Of a stretch of 64,000 bases of DNA, positions 8,292 to 18,177 are shown in pieces. How positions within the stretch are numbered: position 1 is the first letter of the stretch; every line of letters begins with the position of its first letter. The stretch covers positions 744,001-808,000 of the forward strand of contig NZ_JACHZR010000002.1 in assembly GCF_014193695.1 (NCBI RefSeq). Reading direction: 5' to 3'. Source of the DNA: Rhizobium sp. BK316. GTDB taxonomy: Bacteria > Pseudomonadota > Alphaproteobacteria > Rhizobiales > Rhizobiaceae. The translations under genes and the position numbers were made by a program. Below the pieces are notes generated by a model that worked only from the letters and a program-made list of their open reading frames with translations, was not told where the DNA came from and searched no databases.

Positions 8292-11198
8292 ATGACCGAC
8301 ACAGCCGAAAAGATCGATTACTCGAAGACCCTCTACCTGCCCGAAACGGATTTTCCGATGCGCGCCGGCCTGCCGCAGAAGGAGCCGGAACTCGTTGCCC
8401 GCTGGCAGCAGATGGACCTCTACAAGAAGCTTCGCGCTTCCGCCGCCGGCCGGGAAAAGTTCGTCCTGCACGACGGCCCGCCCTATGCCAACGGCAACAT
8501 CCATATCGGCCACGCGCTGAACAAGATCCTCAAGGATGTCATCACCCGCTCCTTCCAGATGCGCGGTTACGACTCCAATTACGTTCCCGGCTGGGACTGC
8601 CACGGCCTGCCGATCGAATGGAAGATCGAGGAAGAGAACTATCGCGCCAAGGGCAAGGCCAAGCCTGACTTGACCGAGCCGTCGGCGATGATCGAATTCC
8701 GCCGCGAATGCCGCGCCTATGCCGAAAAATGGATCGCCATCCAGGGCGGCGAATTCCAGCGCCTCGGCATTGTTGGCGATTTCGAAAACCCGTATCTGAC
8801 GATGAACTTCCATGCGGAAAGCCGTATCGCCGGCGAACTGCTGAAGATCGCCAGGAGCGGCCAGCTCTACCGCGGCTCAAAGCCGATCATGTGGTCGGTC
8901 GTCGAGCGCACTGCGCTCGCGGAAGCCGAAGTCGAATATCATGACTATGAGAGCGACACGATCTGGGTGAAATTCCCGGTCGCAAAGGGCTCTGATGGCC
9001 TCAAGGACGCCTTCGTCGTCATCTGGACCACCACTCCCTGGACGATCCCCGGCAACCGGGCGATCGCCTATTCGTCGCGCGTGGCATACGGCCTTTACGA
9101 AGTGACGGCCGCCGAGAACGATTTCGGCCCGCGTCCGGGCGAAAAGCTTGTTTTCGCCGACAAGCTCGCCGAAGAATCCTTCGCCAAGGCAAAGCTGCGG
9201 TACAAGCGTCTCGCTGACGTCACGGCTGCCGACCTCGCCGGCGTCAATTGCGCCCATCCGCTAAAGGGTCTCGACGGCGGCTATGAATTTGCGGTGCCGC
9301 TGCTCGATGGCGACCACGTCACCGACGATGCCGGTACCGGCTTCGTTCATACGGCGCCCAGCCACGGCCGCGAGGACTTTGACGTCTGGATGGCACATGG
9401 CCGCGAGATCGAGGCACGCGGCATCGAGACCAAGATCCCGTTCCCGGTTGACGATGGCGGCTTCTACACGGCTGACGCCCCCGGCTTCGAAGGCGCGCGC
9501 GTCATCGACGACAACGGCAAGAAGGGCGATGCCAACGACCGCGTCATCAAGGCGCTGATCGAGCGCAATGCGCTCTTTGCCCGCGGCCGCCTGAAGCATC
9601 AGTATCCGCATTCCTGGCGCTCCAAGAAGCCGGTCATCTTCCGCAACACGCCGCAGTGGTTCGTCTATATGGACAAGACGCTGACGGATGGAACGACGCT
9701 GCGCACCCGGGCGCTGAAGGCGATCGACGATACGCGCTTCGTGCCCGCCGCCGGCCAGAACCGTCTGCGCGCCATGATCGAGCAGCGCCCGGACTGGGTT
9801 CTGTCCCGTCAGCGCGCCTGGGGCGTGCCGATCTGCGTCTTCGTCGATGAGCATGGCGACGTGCTGCAGGACGATGCCGTCAACCAGCGTATCCTCGATG
9901 CTTTCGACGCCGAAGGCGCCGATGCCTGGTTTGCCGAAGGCGCCAAGGAACGTTTCCTCGGCAACGAGCATGACCCGGCCAAGTGGTCGCAGGTCATGGA
10001 CATTCTGGACGTCTGGTTCGACTCGGGCTCGACGCACACCTTCACGCTGGAAGACCGCCCCGACCTGAAATGGCCGGCCGACGTCTATCTGGAAGGTTCG
10101 GACCAGCATCGCGGCTGGTTCCATTCCTCGCTGCTGGAATCGGCTGCGACGCGTGGCCGTGCGCCCTATAACGCCGTTATCACCCATGGTTTCACCATGG
10201 ACGAGAAGGGCGAGAAGATGTCGAAGTCCAAGGGCAATGTCGTCTCTCCGCAGGAAGTGATGAAGGATGCCGGCGCCGATATCCTGCGTCTGTGGGTCAT
10301 GACGACGGATTATTGGGACGACCAGCGCCTCGGCAAGACGATCATCCAGACCAATGTCGATGCTTACCGCAAGCTGCGCAACACCATCCGCTGGATGCTC
10401 GGCACGCTGGCGCACGACAAGGGCGAAGTTATCGCATCAGCCGATCTGCCGGAGCTGGAACAGCTGATGTTGCATCGTCTGTCCGAGCTCGATCAGCTCG
10501 TACGCGAAGGTTATGACGCCTTCGAGTTCAAGAAGATCGCCCGGGCATTGATCGACTTCGCCAATGTCGAGCTCTCGGCCTTCTACTTCGACATCCGCAA
10601 GGATGCGCTCTACTGCGATGCGCCCTCCAGCCTTCGCCGCCGCTCGGCGCTTTATGTCATCCGCACGATCTTCGATTGCATGGTGACATGGCTTGCGCCG
10701 ATGCTGCCCTTCACCATGGAAGAGGCCTGGCTCTCGCGCAATCCGTCGGCTGTCTCTGTGCATCTGGAGCAGTTCGCCCCGGTCGCCAAGGAGTGGCGCA
10801 ACGAGGCTCTTGCCGAAAAGTGGAAGAAGATCCGCGCGATCCGCAGCGTCGTGACCGGCGCGCTCGAAATCGAGCGCAAGGACAAGCGCATCGGCTCGTC
10901 GCTGGAAGCGGCACCCGTGGTCTACGTTGCCGATGCGGAACTCCGCAAGGCGCTCGAAGGGCAGGATTTCAGCGAAGTCTGCATCACCTCGGGTATCGCA
11001 GTCGAGGCGAACGTTGGCCCGGCCGACGCCTTCCGTCTGTCGGAAGTGCCTGAAGTTGCGGTCGTGCCGAAGCTTGCCGAAGGCGTGAAATGCGCTCGTT
11101 CCTGGCGCATCACCACTGATGTCGGCTCCGATCCGGATTATCCCGACGTCTCGGCGCGTGATGCTGCGGCCCTGCGCGAACTCGGCATCCATGCCTGA
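8292..11198 (+). CDS. ileS: Isoleucyl-tRNA synthetase
   Basis: A 968-residue class I aminoacyl-tRNA synthetase that charges tRNA-Ile. The HIGH motif lies at residues 71-74 within [18 protein letters not shown], and KMSKS at 642-646 in [17 protein letters not shown]. The editing domain has [18 protein letters not shown] and [12 protein letters not shown]. The C-terminal zinc-finger cysteines of the E. coli enzyme are not obvious, as often in alphaproteobacteria. ATG 8292 gives MTDTAEKID; a TTG three codons upstream is possible. No strong Shine-Dalgarno sequence is seen. A perfect-looking stem-loop follows the stop. Confidence 0.97.
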   Translation: MTDTAEKIDYSKTLYLPETDFPMRAGLPQKEPELVARWQQMDLYKKLRASAAGREKFVLHDGPPYANGNIHIGHALNKILKDVITRSFQMRGYDSNYVPGWDCHGLPIEWKIEEENYRAKGKAKPDLTEPSAMIEFRRECRAYAEKWIAIQGGEFQRLGIVGDFENPYLTMNFHAESRIAGELLKIARSGQLYRGSKPIMWSVVERTALAEAEVEYHDYESDTIWVKFPVAKGSDGLKDAFVVIWTTTPWTIPGNRAIAYSSRVAYGLYEVTAAENDFGPRPGEKLVFADKLAEESFAKAKLRYKRLADVTAADLAGVNCAHPLKGLDGGYEFAVPLLDGDHVTDDAGTGFVHTAPSHGREDFDVWMAHGREIEARGIETKIPFPVDDGGFYTADAPGFEGARVIDDNGKKGDANDRVIKALIERNALFARGRLKHQYPHSWRSKKPVIFRNTPQWFVYMDKTLTDGTTLRTRALKAIDDTRFVPAAGQNRLRAMIEQRPDWVLSRQRAWGVPICVFVDEHGDVLQDDAVNQRILDAFDAEGADAWFAEGAKERFLGNEHDPAKWSQVMDILDVWFDSGSTHTFTLEDRPDLKWPADVYLEGSDQHRGWFHSSLLESAATRGRAPYNAVITHGFTMDEKGEKMSKSKGNVVSPQEVMKDAGADILRLWVMTTDYWDDQRLGKTIIQTNVDAYRKLRNTIRWMLGTLAHDKGEVIASADLPELEQLMLHRLSELDQLVREGYDAFEFKKIARALIDFANVELSAFYFDIRKDALYCDAPSSLRRRSALYVIRTIFDCMVTWLAPMLPFTMEEAWLSRNPSAVSVHLEQFAPVAKEWRNEALAEKWKKIRAIRSVVTGALEIERKDKRIGSSLEAAPVVYVADAELRKALEGQDFSEVCITSGIAVEANVGPADAFRLSEVPEVAVVPKLAEGVKCARSWRITTDVGSDPDYPDVSARDAAALRELGIHA

Positions 11199-11203
11199 AG
11201 ATA

Positions 11204-11243
11204 TTTACCGGGTGAATTGCCTTTGCGGCGTTCATCCGGTAAA
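11204..11243. terminator. Large stem-loop after ileS
   Basis: Arms TTTACCGGGTGAA (11204-11216) and TTCATCCGGTAAA (11231-11243) pair over 13 positions with a single G-U, around a 14-base loop. It starts five bases after the ileS stop codon. No T tract follows, so it may protect the 3' end or act as a Rho-linked or bidirectional terminator. Confidence 0.55.
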
Positions 11244-11329
11244 AGCTGCCTGAAAATGGCCGGATTTTTGCGTCAGGGGGACGATTGTCCGGTGGGCATT
11301 ACTGATTCCGGCATGCGGGAAGGGTTTTC

Positions 11330-11959
11330 ATGTTAGCGACGCATTGGTTCCGTTTGGGCGCCTGCCTGTCTCTTGTGATGGCAGCAAGCTCCACGATGTC
11401 CGGCTGCGCCAGCAGCCCGACCTACGGCACCGACAAGACCGCCATGGAGCAGCTTGCCGACGACCTCGGCCAGTCCGTTTCGCTGACCGGTCCCGGTCCC
11501 AAGAATACCGGCGTGAAATACACCCCGCGCCCGACGCTCGTCATGCCCGCGCAAGACCAGAAGGAGACCCTCGTTCAGCCGCAGGAAACGGTGGCCAACA
11601 AGGATAATCCTCAGTGGGTTGAATCGCCGGAAGAGGCCCGTGCGCGCCTCGTCAAGGAAGCCGATGAAAATTCGGACAATCCGAGCTATCGTTCGCCGCT
11701 CGCAAGTTCCGCCATCGAAGGCGGTCGCCAGACGACCGAAGCCCAGACCAAGGCTTATCGCGAAGCGCGCGCCCTGCAGAAGGGTGCCTATATCGACCAG
11801 CGCCGCTACATTTCCGATCCGCCGACCGAATATCGCGCCGTCGACGATCCGGCAAAGCTCGATGACCTCGGCACGCCGGAGCAGAAGAAGGCCAAGCAGC
11901 GCAAGAAAGATGCCGCAGTCGCAAACAGCGGCACCAAGTGGTGGCAGATCCTTCAGTAA
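11330..11959 (+). CDS. Lipoprotein of unknown function
   Basis: A 209-residue protein with a lipoprotein signal: hydrophobic core LSLVMAASSTM and lipobox M-S-G-C with Cys26 as the lipidation site. The rest is hydrophilic, rich in Pro, Gln and charged residues, with no domain I recognise; it ends GTKWWQILQ. Start ATG 11330 is preceded by AAGGG. It is therefore probably an outer- or inner-membrane-anchored periplasmic protein. It follows ileS on the same strand after 130 bases and is convergent with the next pair. Confidence 0.8.
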   Translation: MLATHWFRLGACLSLVMAASSTMSGCASSPTYGTDKTAMEQLADDLGQSVSLTGPGPKNTGVKYTPRPTLVMPAQDQKETLVQPQETVANKDNPQWVESPEEARARLVKEADENSDNPSYRSPLASSAIEGGRQTTEAQTKAYREARALQKGAYIDQRRYISDPPTEYRAVDDPAKLDDLGTPEQKKAKQRKKDAAVANSGTKWWQILQ

Positions 11960-11974
11960 GATCGCGTGAAACAA

Positions 11975-12280
11975 CTAGCGGCGCGACGTTGTGAACCAGC
12001 GTTGCGTCAGCGTGATATGCAGAAGCTGGCAGGCCAGAAAGATGCCGCTCATCAAGGCGATGTTTGTATTGCGCGCCCGGCCGCTCAGCAGGATCGCGGC
12101 CAAAACGACGGCAGCCAGCGCCGGAATGAAGGCGAAAGCGATTGCTCGCGGCGCCGTCCAGTTCACCTTTCCCGTCAGCGACCATTGCATCGGCAGCTTC
12201 GCCACATCGGGCGCGATGGTCCGGTTGGCATAAGCGGCAAGAACGCTCATGAGTATGACGGTTCCTATAGCGATGATCAC
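11975..12280 (-). CDS. Small membrane protein, DUF1648/SdpI-like
   Basis: A 101-residue protein with three hydrophobic segments. Between the first and second lies KLPMQWSLTGKVNWTAPRAI, resembling the DUF1648 motif (P-x-H/Q-W-x3-G) found in SdpI-type immunity/membrane proteins. Its ATG overlaps the tadA stop codon by four bases (ATGA), so the two are translationally coupled. Function unknown. Confidence 0.75.
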   Translation of the reverse strand: MIIAIGTVILMSVLAAYANRTIAPDVAKLPMQWSLTGKVNWTAPRAIAFAFIPALAAVVLAAILLSGRARNTNIALMSGIFLACQLLHITLTQRWFTTSRR

Positions 12281-12732
12281 GGCAGGTCTCTCTTTTCGGA
12301 AAAGAATGCCCGCAGCATATCTGCGGATTCGGTCTCGTTGAAGCCGGAATAGACGTCCGGCGCGTGATGGCAGGTCGGCTGTGCAAAGAAGCGCACGCCA
12401 TTATCTACCGCACCGCCCTTCGGGTCTTCCGCCCCGTAATAGAGCCTGCGGATGCGGGCGAAGGAAATGGCGGCCGCACACATGGTGCACGGCTCCAGGG
12501 TGACATAGAGATCGGCGCCGGCAAGCCGCTCCTGGCCGAGCTTGTCCGAGGCCATGCGGATGGCGGCGATCTCGGCATGGGCGGTGACGTCGTTGAGCTC
12601 CCGCGTACGGTTTCCGGAAGCAGCGACCGGGATGCCATCGACGACGACGACGGCGCCGATCGGCACTTCGCCGCGCTCTCCGGCGGCGCGCGCTTCTTCA
12701 AGTGCCATCTCCATAAATCGATTTGTCTTCAC
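12277..12732 (-). CDS. tadA: tRNA-specific adenosine deaminase
   Basis: About 151 residues. It has the cytidine/adenosine deaminase zinc site HAEIAAIRMA (His and catalytic Glu) and PCTMCAAAI (two Cys ligands), plus the TadA-like VPIGAVVVVDG. TadA converts A34 to inosine in the anticodon of tRNA-Arg. I use GTG 12732, giving xKTNRFMEMALEEA, which matches the usual TadA N-terminus; GTG 12750 in the same frame is an alternative. Divergent from the pseudouridine synthase gene; overlaps the following membrane-protein gene by four bases. Confidence 0.9.
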   Translation of the reverse strand: MKTNRFMEMALEEARAAGERGEVPIGAVVVVDGIPVAASGNRTRELNDVTAHAEIAAIRMASDKLGQERLAGADLYVTLEPCTMCAAAISFARIRRLYYGAEDPKGGAVDNGVRFFAQPTCHHAPDVYSGFNETESADMLRAFFSEKRDLP

Positions 12733-12805
12733 GTTCGCAAGAATTTCCACTTAACCGCAGGTGCATGACCTGATAGACAGGCCGGAAAAGGCAGGCAAAC
12801 AACAA

Positions 12806-14785
12806 ATGACACCCAAAGACAAGCCAAAACGCCCAGGCATCAAGGCTCCCCCGCGCGAAGCCCGGTCAAAAAGCGGCCCGAAGACCGGCGGCGAGAAGCC
12901 GTTCAAGGCTGCGGTCGGGAAAGCCGCTGCGAGCGAAGCGGATGGCGACAGCAAGGCGGAACGCATCTCCAAGGTGATGGCACGCGCCGGCGTCGCCTCC
13001 CGTCGCGATATCGAACGCATGATCATGGACGGCCGCGTCACGCTGAACGGCAGGCTCCTGGACACGCCCGTCGTCAACGTAACGCTCGAAGACAAGATCG
13101 AGGTCGATGGCGTGCCGATCCGTGGCATCGAGCGCACGCGCCTCTGGCTCTATCATAAGCCGCCGGGCCTCGTGACGACGAATTCCGATCCCGAGGGACG
13201 CGCGACCGTCTTCGACAATCTGCCGGAAGAGCTTCCGCGCGTCATGTCGATCGGCCGTCTCGACATCAATACCGAAGGCCTGCTGCTGCTCACCAATGAT
13301 GGCGGTCTCGCTCGCGCGCTGGAACTGCCGACCACCGGCTGGCTGCGCCGCTACCGCGTGCGTGCGCATGGCGATATCGATCAGGATGCGCTGGACAAGC
13401 TGAAAGAGGGCATTGCTGTCGACGGCGTCCTCTATGGCTCCATCGAAGCGACGCTCGACCGCACGCAAGGATCCAACGTCTGGATTACCATGGGTCTGCG
13501 CGAAGGCAAGAACCGCGAAATCAAGAACGTGCTCGGCGCGCTTGGTCTCGAGGTCAACCGTCTGATCCGCATTTCCTACGGCCCCTTCCAGCTCGGTGAA
13601 CTGCCCGAGGGGCATGTCATCGAGGTGCGCGGCCGTACGCTGCGCGACCAGCTCGGCCCGCGCCTGATCGAAGATGCCAAGGCGAATTTCGATGCGCCGC
13701 TCTATAATGCGCCTGCCGTTGCCGCCGAAGAGGCTGAGGAACCGGCAACGCCCGAGCGCCGCGAGCGTCCGCGTCGCGACGAAGACAAGCGCGAACGTGC
13801 GCTGAGTCGCCTCGACACCAAGCGCGACGACCGCCGGGATAATCGTAAGAACGATCGTAGAGATGATCGCCGCGCAGACGACCGCCATAGCGATGAAGAT
13901 CGTCCGAAGCGCCCGGCTCTCGGCAGCCGGCGCAACGCCAATGTGTGGATGGCGCCTGGCGCTCGCCCACTCGGTGAGAAGGCTGCGGCCAAGGCCGCCA
14001 AGAACGCCCAGACCGCGCGCCGTCGCGGTGAAACGGCTCCGGTGAAGGACCCCCGCTTCGATCGCGCAGCCGATCGGCCGCGTGCGCAGATCAATCGCGT
14101 CCACGAAGAGGATGGCGAGTGGATCCGCTCCAGCGAGACGCCTCGCAAGCGCGACGAGGATGAGGGTTCCGACCGCAAGCGTTCTTTTGGCGACAAGCCG
14201 CGTTCCTTCCGCGATCGTTCGCGCGAGGAAGGCGGTGAACGTTCTTCCCGCCCAGCCAGAAGCTTCGGCGGCGAAGGCCGCTCCGATCGTCCGCGTGGCG
14301 ACAGACCCTTTGGCGACAAGCCCCGCGGCGAACGTCGTCCGCGCACGGAAGGCGAAGAGGGCTCCCGTCCTTTCCGCAGCCGCTCGCGTGATGAAGGCGG
14401 CGAACGCTCTTCCCGCCCGGCCAGAAGCTTCGGCGGCGAAGGCCGCTCGGAGCGTCCCCGTGGCGACAAATCCTTCGGCGACAAGCCGCGTGGCGAACGT
14501 CGTCCACGGACCGAGGGAGAAGAGCGTCCGCGTTCTTTCCGTGATCGTCCGCGTGAGGAAGGTGGCGAACGCTCTCAGCGTCCGGCGAGGAGCTTTGGCG
14601 GCGAAGGCCGCTCCGAGCGCCCGCGCGGCGACAAGCCATTCGGGGATAAGCCTCGTGGCGCAAAGAGTTTCTCCGGCAAGCCGAAGGGCGATCGGCCGGG
14701 TGGTGGCGGCAAGCCGAGTGGCGGGCCGTCCAGAGGTGGTGCGAAAGGTAAGGGAATGACGCGCGGTGCGGATCGTCGGCGGTGA
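12806..14785 (+). CDS. RluB-type 23S rRNA pseudouridine synthase with long basic repeat tail
   Basis: A 659-residue protein. After a basic leader there is an S4 RNA-binding domain (RISKVMARAGVASRRDIERMI, near residue 55) and a pseudouridine synthase domain with the catalytic signature IGRLDINTEGLLLLTNDG, then GLREGKNREIKNVLGALG, the RsuA/RluB pattern. The enzyme portion ends near residue 300. The remaining 350 residues are Arg-, Gly-, Glu- and Asp-rich, including three 55-residue repeats; E. coli RluB has a much shorter basic tail. ATG 12806 follows AGGCAGG. The gene overlaps rsmD by 20 bases, pointing to coupled synthesis of two rRNA modification enzymes. Confidence 0.9.
   Translation: MTPKDKPKRPGIKAPPREARSKSGPKTGGEKPFKAAVGKAAASEADGDSKAERISKVMARAGVASRRDIERMIMDGRVTLNGRLLDTPVVNVTLEDKIEVDGVPIRGIERTRLWLYHKPPGLVTTNSDPEGRATVFDNLPEELPRVMSIGRLDINTEGLLLLTNDGGLARALELPTTGWLRRYRVRAHGDIDQDALDKLKEGIAVDGVLYGSIEATLDRTQGSNVWITMGLREGKNREIKNVLGALGLEVNRLIRISYGPFQLGELPEGHVIEVRGRTLRDQLGPRLIEDAKANFDAPLYNAPAVAAEEAEEPATPERRERPRRDEDKRERALSRLDTKRDDRRDNRKNDRRDDRRADDRHSDEDRPKRPALGSRRNANVWMAPGARPLGEKAAAKAAKNAQTARRRGETAPVKDPRFDRAADRPRAQINRVHEEDGEWIRSSETPRKRDEDEGSDRKRSFGDKPRSFRDRSREEGGERSSRPARSFGGEGRSDRPRGDRPFGDKPRGERRPRTEGEEGSRPFRSRSRDEGGERSSRPARSFGGEGRSERPRGDKSFGDKPRGERRPRTEGEERPRSFRDRPREEGGERSQRPARSFGGEGRSERPRGDKPFGDKPRGAKSFSGKPKGDRPGGGGKPSGGPSRGGAKGKGMTRGADRRR
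14201..14660 (+). repeat. Tandem 165-bp coding repeats in the pseudouridine synthase tail
   Basis: Three head-to-tail units with equivalent positions exactly 165 bases apart (for example 14228, 14393 and 14558). Each encodes about 55 residues containing EEGGERSSRPARSFGGEGRS and PRGDKPFGDKPRGERRPR. The third unit diverges after about 14660. In-frame length keeps the gene open. Such repeats can expand or contract by recombination, so the tail length may vary between strains. Confidence 0.9.
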
Positions 14786-15326
14786 GTTTCGCGGACGGCC
14801 GCTTGCCGTACCAAAATCCAACGACATCAGGCCTACTGCGGACCGGACGCGTGAGAGCCTGTTCAACATTCTGAGCCATGCCTATCCGGAATGCATCGAT
14901 GGCACCCGGATTCTCGATCTTTTCGCCGGTACCGGGGCTGTCGGCCTCGAAGCCGTCTCGCGCGGCTGTCGCCATGCGCTGTTCGTTGAAAACAGCGTGG
15001 AGGGTAGGGCGCTTCTCTGGGAAAACATCGATGCGCTCGGTCTGCACGGCCGCACGCGTATCCTGCGTCGCGATGCGACCGATCTCGGCAGTGTCGGCAA
15101 TCTCGAACCGTTCGACATGCTTTTCGCCGACCCGCCCTATGGCAAGGGTCTGGGCGAGAGGGCGCTTGCGGCTGCTGCCGACGGTGGCTGGCTGAAGCCT
15201 GGCGCGATCGTCGTTCTGGAAGAGCGCGCGGAGGTTGCCGTTTCGGTTCATCCCTCCTATGTTTTCCTCGAAAGCCGAATATTCGGCGACACCAGAGTGC
15301 ATTTCTTCCGGTATCAGCCGCAGTAG
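14766..15326 (+). CDS. rsmD: 16S rRNA (guanine966-N2)-methyltransferase
   Basis: A 186-residue SAM-dependent methyltransferase. It starts MRIVGGEFRGRPLAVPKS with the RsmD signature IRPTADRTRESLFNIL, SAM-binding ILDLFAGTGAVGLEA and catalytic motif FADPPYG (D-P-P-Y). It modifies G966 of 16S rRNA during 30S assembly. The start is GTG 14766, lying inside the end of the preceding pseudouridine synthase gene (20-base overlap). Length is normal. Confidence 0.94.
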   Translation: MRIVGGEFRGRPLAVPKSNDIRPTADRTRESLFNILSHAYPECIDGTRILDLFAGTGAVGLEAVSRGCRHALFVENSVEGRALLWENIDALGLHGRTRILRRDATDLGSVGNLEPFDMLFADPPYGKGLGERALAAAADGGWLKPGAIVVLEERAEVAVSVHPSYVFLESRIFGDTRVHFFRYQPQ

Positions 15327-15347
15327 CCGGCGCGTTGGGAGTAGATC

Positions 15348-16229
15348 GTGCCGCAGGCGGAAATCATCAGTCCGAAATCGCCTGCGATCAGCGATCTCCC
15401 GACGGTGGCCGTCGCCTTCGGCGGCGGCGGTGCCCGCGGACTCTCGCATATCCACATCATCGAAACGCTGGATGAACTCGGCATTCGCCCAGTGGCGATA
15501 TCAGGCTCGTCCATCGGCGCCATCATGGGCTCCGGCATGGCCGCCGGCATGTCCGGCGCGGAAATTCGCGAACATGCGCTGGCGACAGTGGGCAACAAGG
15601 CCGCCGTCGTCAGCCGCATCTGGGGGCTGCGCCCGACGACCGTGCGCGATGCCGTGGCCAAGGGCATCCGCATCGGCCAGTTCAATCTCGAACGTATCCT
15701 GAAAGCCTTCCTGCCGTCGGAGCTTCCCCAGAAATTCGAGGATCTCCTGGTGCCGATGAAGGTGATCACCACGGATTATTACGGTCAGGCCGAGGTGATA
15801 ATCGAGCATGGCCAGCTCTTTCCGGCGCTCGCTGCATCATCCGCCATTCCCGCCGTCTTCATGCCGGTGAGACTGCATGGGCGGGTCATGATCGATGGCG
15901 GCATCGCTAATCCCGTGCCTTACGAATGCCTGATGGACCTTGCCGATATCGTCATCGGCATCGATGTCGTCGGCGCACCCGAAGGCGACGGCACCCATAT
16001 CCCGAACCGCATGGAAAGCATCTTCGGCTCAGGGCAATTGATGATGCAGGCGGCGATTTCCCTGAAACTGAAGCTCCTGCGGCCGCACATCTTCCTGCGT
16101 CCCACGGTGGGCCGTACCGGCGTCATGGATTTCCTGAAAGCGCGCGACGTGCTCGCCATGTCCGTCAGTGTGAAGGAGGAATTGAAATATGCCCTCGATC
16201 GGGAAATCGAAGCGCGGTTGAAGCGCTAG
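15348..16229 (+). CDS. Patatin-like phospholipase (RssA-type)
   Basis: A 293-residue patatin-family serine hydrolase. It shows the oxyanion-hole motif AFGGGGARGLSHI (about residues 24-36), the nucleophile elbow GSSIG and the Asp of the dyad in MIDGGIANPVP. Members hydrolyse acyl-ester lipids; E. coli RssA is the closest described type by motif spacing. Start is GTG 15348, 21 bases after rsmD, so it may be the third gene of that operon. It ends 21 bases from the convergent CPA2 antiporter gene. Confidence 0.88.
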   Translation: MPQAEIISPKSPAISDLPTVAVAFGGGGARGLSHIHIIETLDELGIRPVAISGSSIGAIMGSGMAAGMSGAEIREHALATVGNKAAVVSRIWGLRPTTVRDAVAKGIRIGQFNLERILKAFLPSELPQKFEDLLVPMKVITTDYYGQAEVIIEHGQLFPALAASSAIPAVFMPVRLHGRVMIDGGIANPVPYECLMDLADIVIGIDVVGAPEGDGTHIPNRMESIFGSGQLMMQAAISLKLKLLRPHIFLRPTVGRTGVMDFLKARDVLAMSVSVKEELKYALDREIEARLKR

Positions 16230-16250
16230 TCCGGGATATCGCGCTGAAGT

Positions 16251-18062
16251 TTAGGCATCGGCCGTCACGTCTGATCTGTTTGCCAGCGGATCGCTGTCGA
16301 AAGGATCGGGCGTACGCTTCGGCTTGACCAGCGGTTCCGGCTTGATCGGCGTTGAAAATAAGAGATCTTGTCCCGCCTGCAACCCTTCGGAGACCTGCAG
16401 TACCAGCCGCGCCTCGTCGCGCTTGCGGATGTCCTCGCCGATCTCATAGGCATCGACTTCGGCAACGCCAAGCGCTTCCAGCGTGCGCCGGCCGAACAGC
16501 AGGCCGGATTCGAGCGTTTCGCGCAGCTCGTAATCGACGCCCTTGTTGCGCAGTTCGATGGAGTGAATGCGGTCATAGGAACGAACGAAGAGTGTCGTGT
16601 GGGGATAATCGGCCTGTACCAGCTCGACTACCTTGTCGGTAATCTCTTTCTTCTGCGTGCAGACGAGCACGATCTTCGCCCTGTCGATACCCGCCGAGCG
16701 CAGCACGTCCTTACGGGTGCCATCGCCGAAATAGATGCGGAAACCGAAGGACGATGCCTGCCGGATACGGTCGGCGGAAAAGTCGATGACGGTGACGCTG
16801 CGGCCGCCGGCGAGCAGGATCTGCGCGGCGATCTGGCCGAAACGCGAGAAGCCGACCATCAGCACATCCGCACCGGCTCCCTCAAAATCCTCGTCCAGTT
16901 CCTCATGCTCGTCTCCCGTCAGCATCCGCTTGGAAAGGGCAGACCCCAGCGGGGTCAGCGCCATGGAAAGGGTGACGATCGCAACAAGCAGTGAGGCGGT
17001 GCTGCTTGGCATCAAGCCGCTGACGGCTGCCGCGGTGAAGAGGACGAAGCCGAATTCGCCGCCCTGCGGCAGCAGGAAGGCGATGCGCACGGCATCATCA
17101 TGCGAGGAGCGTGCCAGGCGGCAGAGCGCATAGATGATCAGCGCCTTCACGGCCATGATAACGGGCACGGCGATGATGATGAAGAGTGCGTTGTCGATGA
17201 GGACCTGGAGTTCGAGCGACAGGCCGACGGCAATGAAGAAGATGGCGAGCAGCACGCCACGGAAGGGTTCGATATCGGCTTCCAGTTCATGGCGATAGGA
17301 GGATTCCGCCAGCATGACGCCGGAAAGGAAGGCGCCCATCGCCATTGAAAGCCCGGCAAGCTGCATTAGGCTCGCCGATCCCATGACGACGAAAAGGGCT
17401 GCTGCGATCATCGCCTCGCGTGCACCGGTGCGGGCGATCACTTGGAAGAGTGGTGTCAGCAGGTATCGGCCCATGACGATCATCGCACCGACCGCTGCGA
17501 CGGATATGCTAAAATCGATCAACGGGTCGCCGCTGCCCTTGTCACTGTCGAGAATGGTGACGACAGCCAGAAGCGGCACGATCGCAAGATCCTGGAACAG
17601 CAGCATGGAGAAGGAGCGCTGCCCGTAACGGGTGTTCACGTCGCCATCGCCTTCGAGGATCTGCATGGCGAAGGCCGTGGAGGAAAGTGCCAGCCCGAAG
17701 CCGGCGACGATGCTGCCGCGCCATTCGAGCACGCCGGAGGCCCAGGCAAGTGCCGTCAACGCCAGACCCGTCACCACCACCTGCGCCGTACCGAGACCGA
17801 AGATGTCGCGGCGCATCTGCCAGAGGCGCGATGGTTTCAGCTCAAGCCCGATGATGAAGAGCAGGAAGACGACGCCGAGTTCTGCGACATTGAGGATCTG
17901 TTCGCCATCGGTGATGCCGTGAAAGATCGGCCCGATGACGATGCCCGCCGCCAGATAACCGAGAACCGTGCCGAGCCCGAGCTTCTTGAAAATCGGTGCG
18001 GCAACGACCGCGCCGCCGAGCAGCAGGATCATTTCGGTGAAAAGCGCGTTGGGTGCGGACAT
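16251..18062 (-). CDS. CPA2-family cation:proton antiporter with TrkA-N domain (KefB/C-like)
   Basis: A 603-residue inner-membrane protein. The first 380 residues hold about twelve hydrophobic segments with the CPA2 features LGYLAAGIVIGP, GLELKPSRLWQMRRDIFGLG and FLLPQGGEFGFVLF. A cytosolic RCK/TrkA-N domain follows, near residues 400-520 (DVLMVGFSRFGQIAAQILLAGG and VIDFSADRIRQASSFGFRIYFGDG). It resembles glutathione-gated KefB/KefC K+ efflux systems, but no KefF/KefG partner is adjacent, so ion and gating ligand are open. Convergent with the patatin gene and divergent from pmbA. Confidence 0.9.
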   Translation of the reverse strand: MSAPNALFTEMILLLGGAVVAAPIFKKLGLGTVLGYLAAGIVIGPIFHGITDGEQILNVAELGVVFLLFIIGLELKPSRLWQMRRDIFGLGTAQVVVTGLALTALAWASGVLEWRGSIVAGFGLALSSTAFAMQILEGDGDVNTRYGQRSFSMLLFQDLAIVPLLAVVTILDSDKGSGDPLIDFSISVAAVGAMIVMGRYLLTPLFQVIARTGAREAMIAAALFVVMGSASLMQLAGLSMAMGAFLSGVMLAESSYRHELEADIEPFRGVLLAIFFIAVGLSLELQVLIDNALFIIIAVPVIMAVKALIIYALCRLARSSHDDAVRIAFLLPQGGEFGFVLFTAAAVSGLMPSSTASLLVAIVTLSMALTPLGSALSKRMLTGDEHEELDEDFEGAGADVLMVGFSRFGQIAAQILLAGGRSVTVIDFSADRIRQASSFGFRIYFGDGTRKDVLRSAGIDRAKIVLVCTQKKEITDKVVELVQADYPHTTLFVRSYDRIHSIELRNKGVDYELRETLESGLLFGRRTLEALGVAEVDAYEIGEDIRKRDEARLVLQVSEGLQAGQDLLFSTPIKPEPLVKPKRTPDPFDSDPLANRSDVTADA

Positions 18063-18177
18063 GCTTCATTTCTTTCGGGTGGCGGGGCAAGCAGGCAGCC
18101 AGGAAAAGAATCGGCATCCACGGCCTTGATGCTTTCGGGAGTGCACAATAAATGGAACTGGAAGGAAAGGCCAAATC

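Noticed and set aside
12866..14869. Long minus-strand open frame (667 codons) opposite the pseudouridine synthase gene
   Set aside because: It mirrors the repetitive high-GC tail and carries no recognisable domain; the plus-strand gene has clear catalytic motifs.
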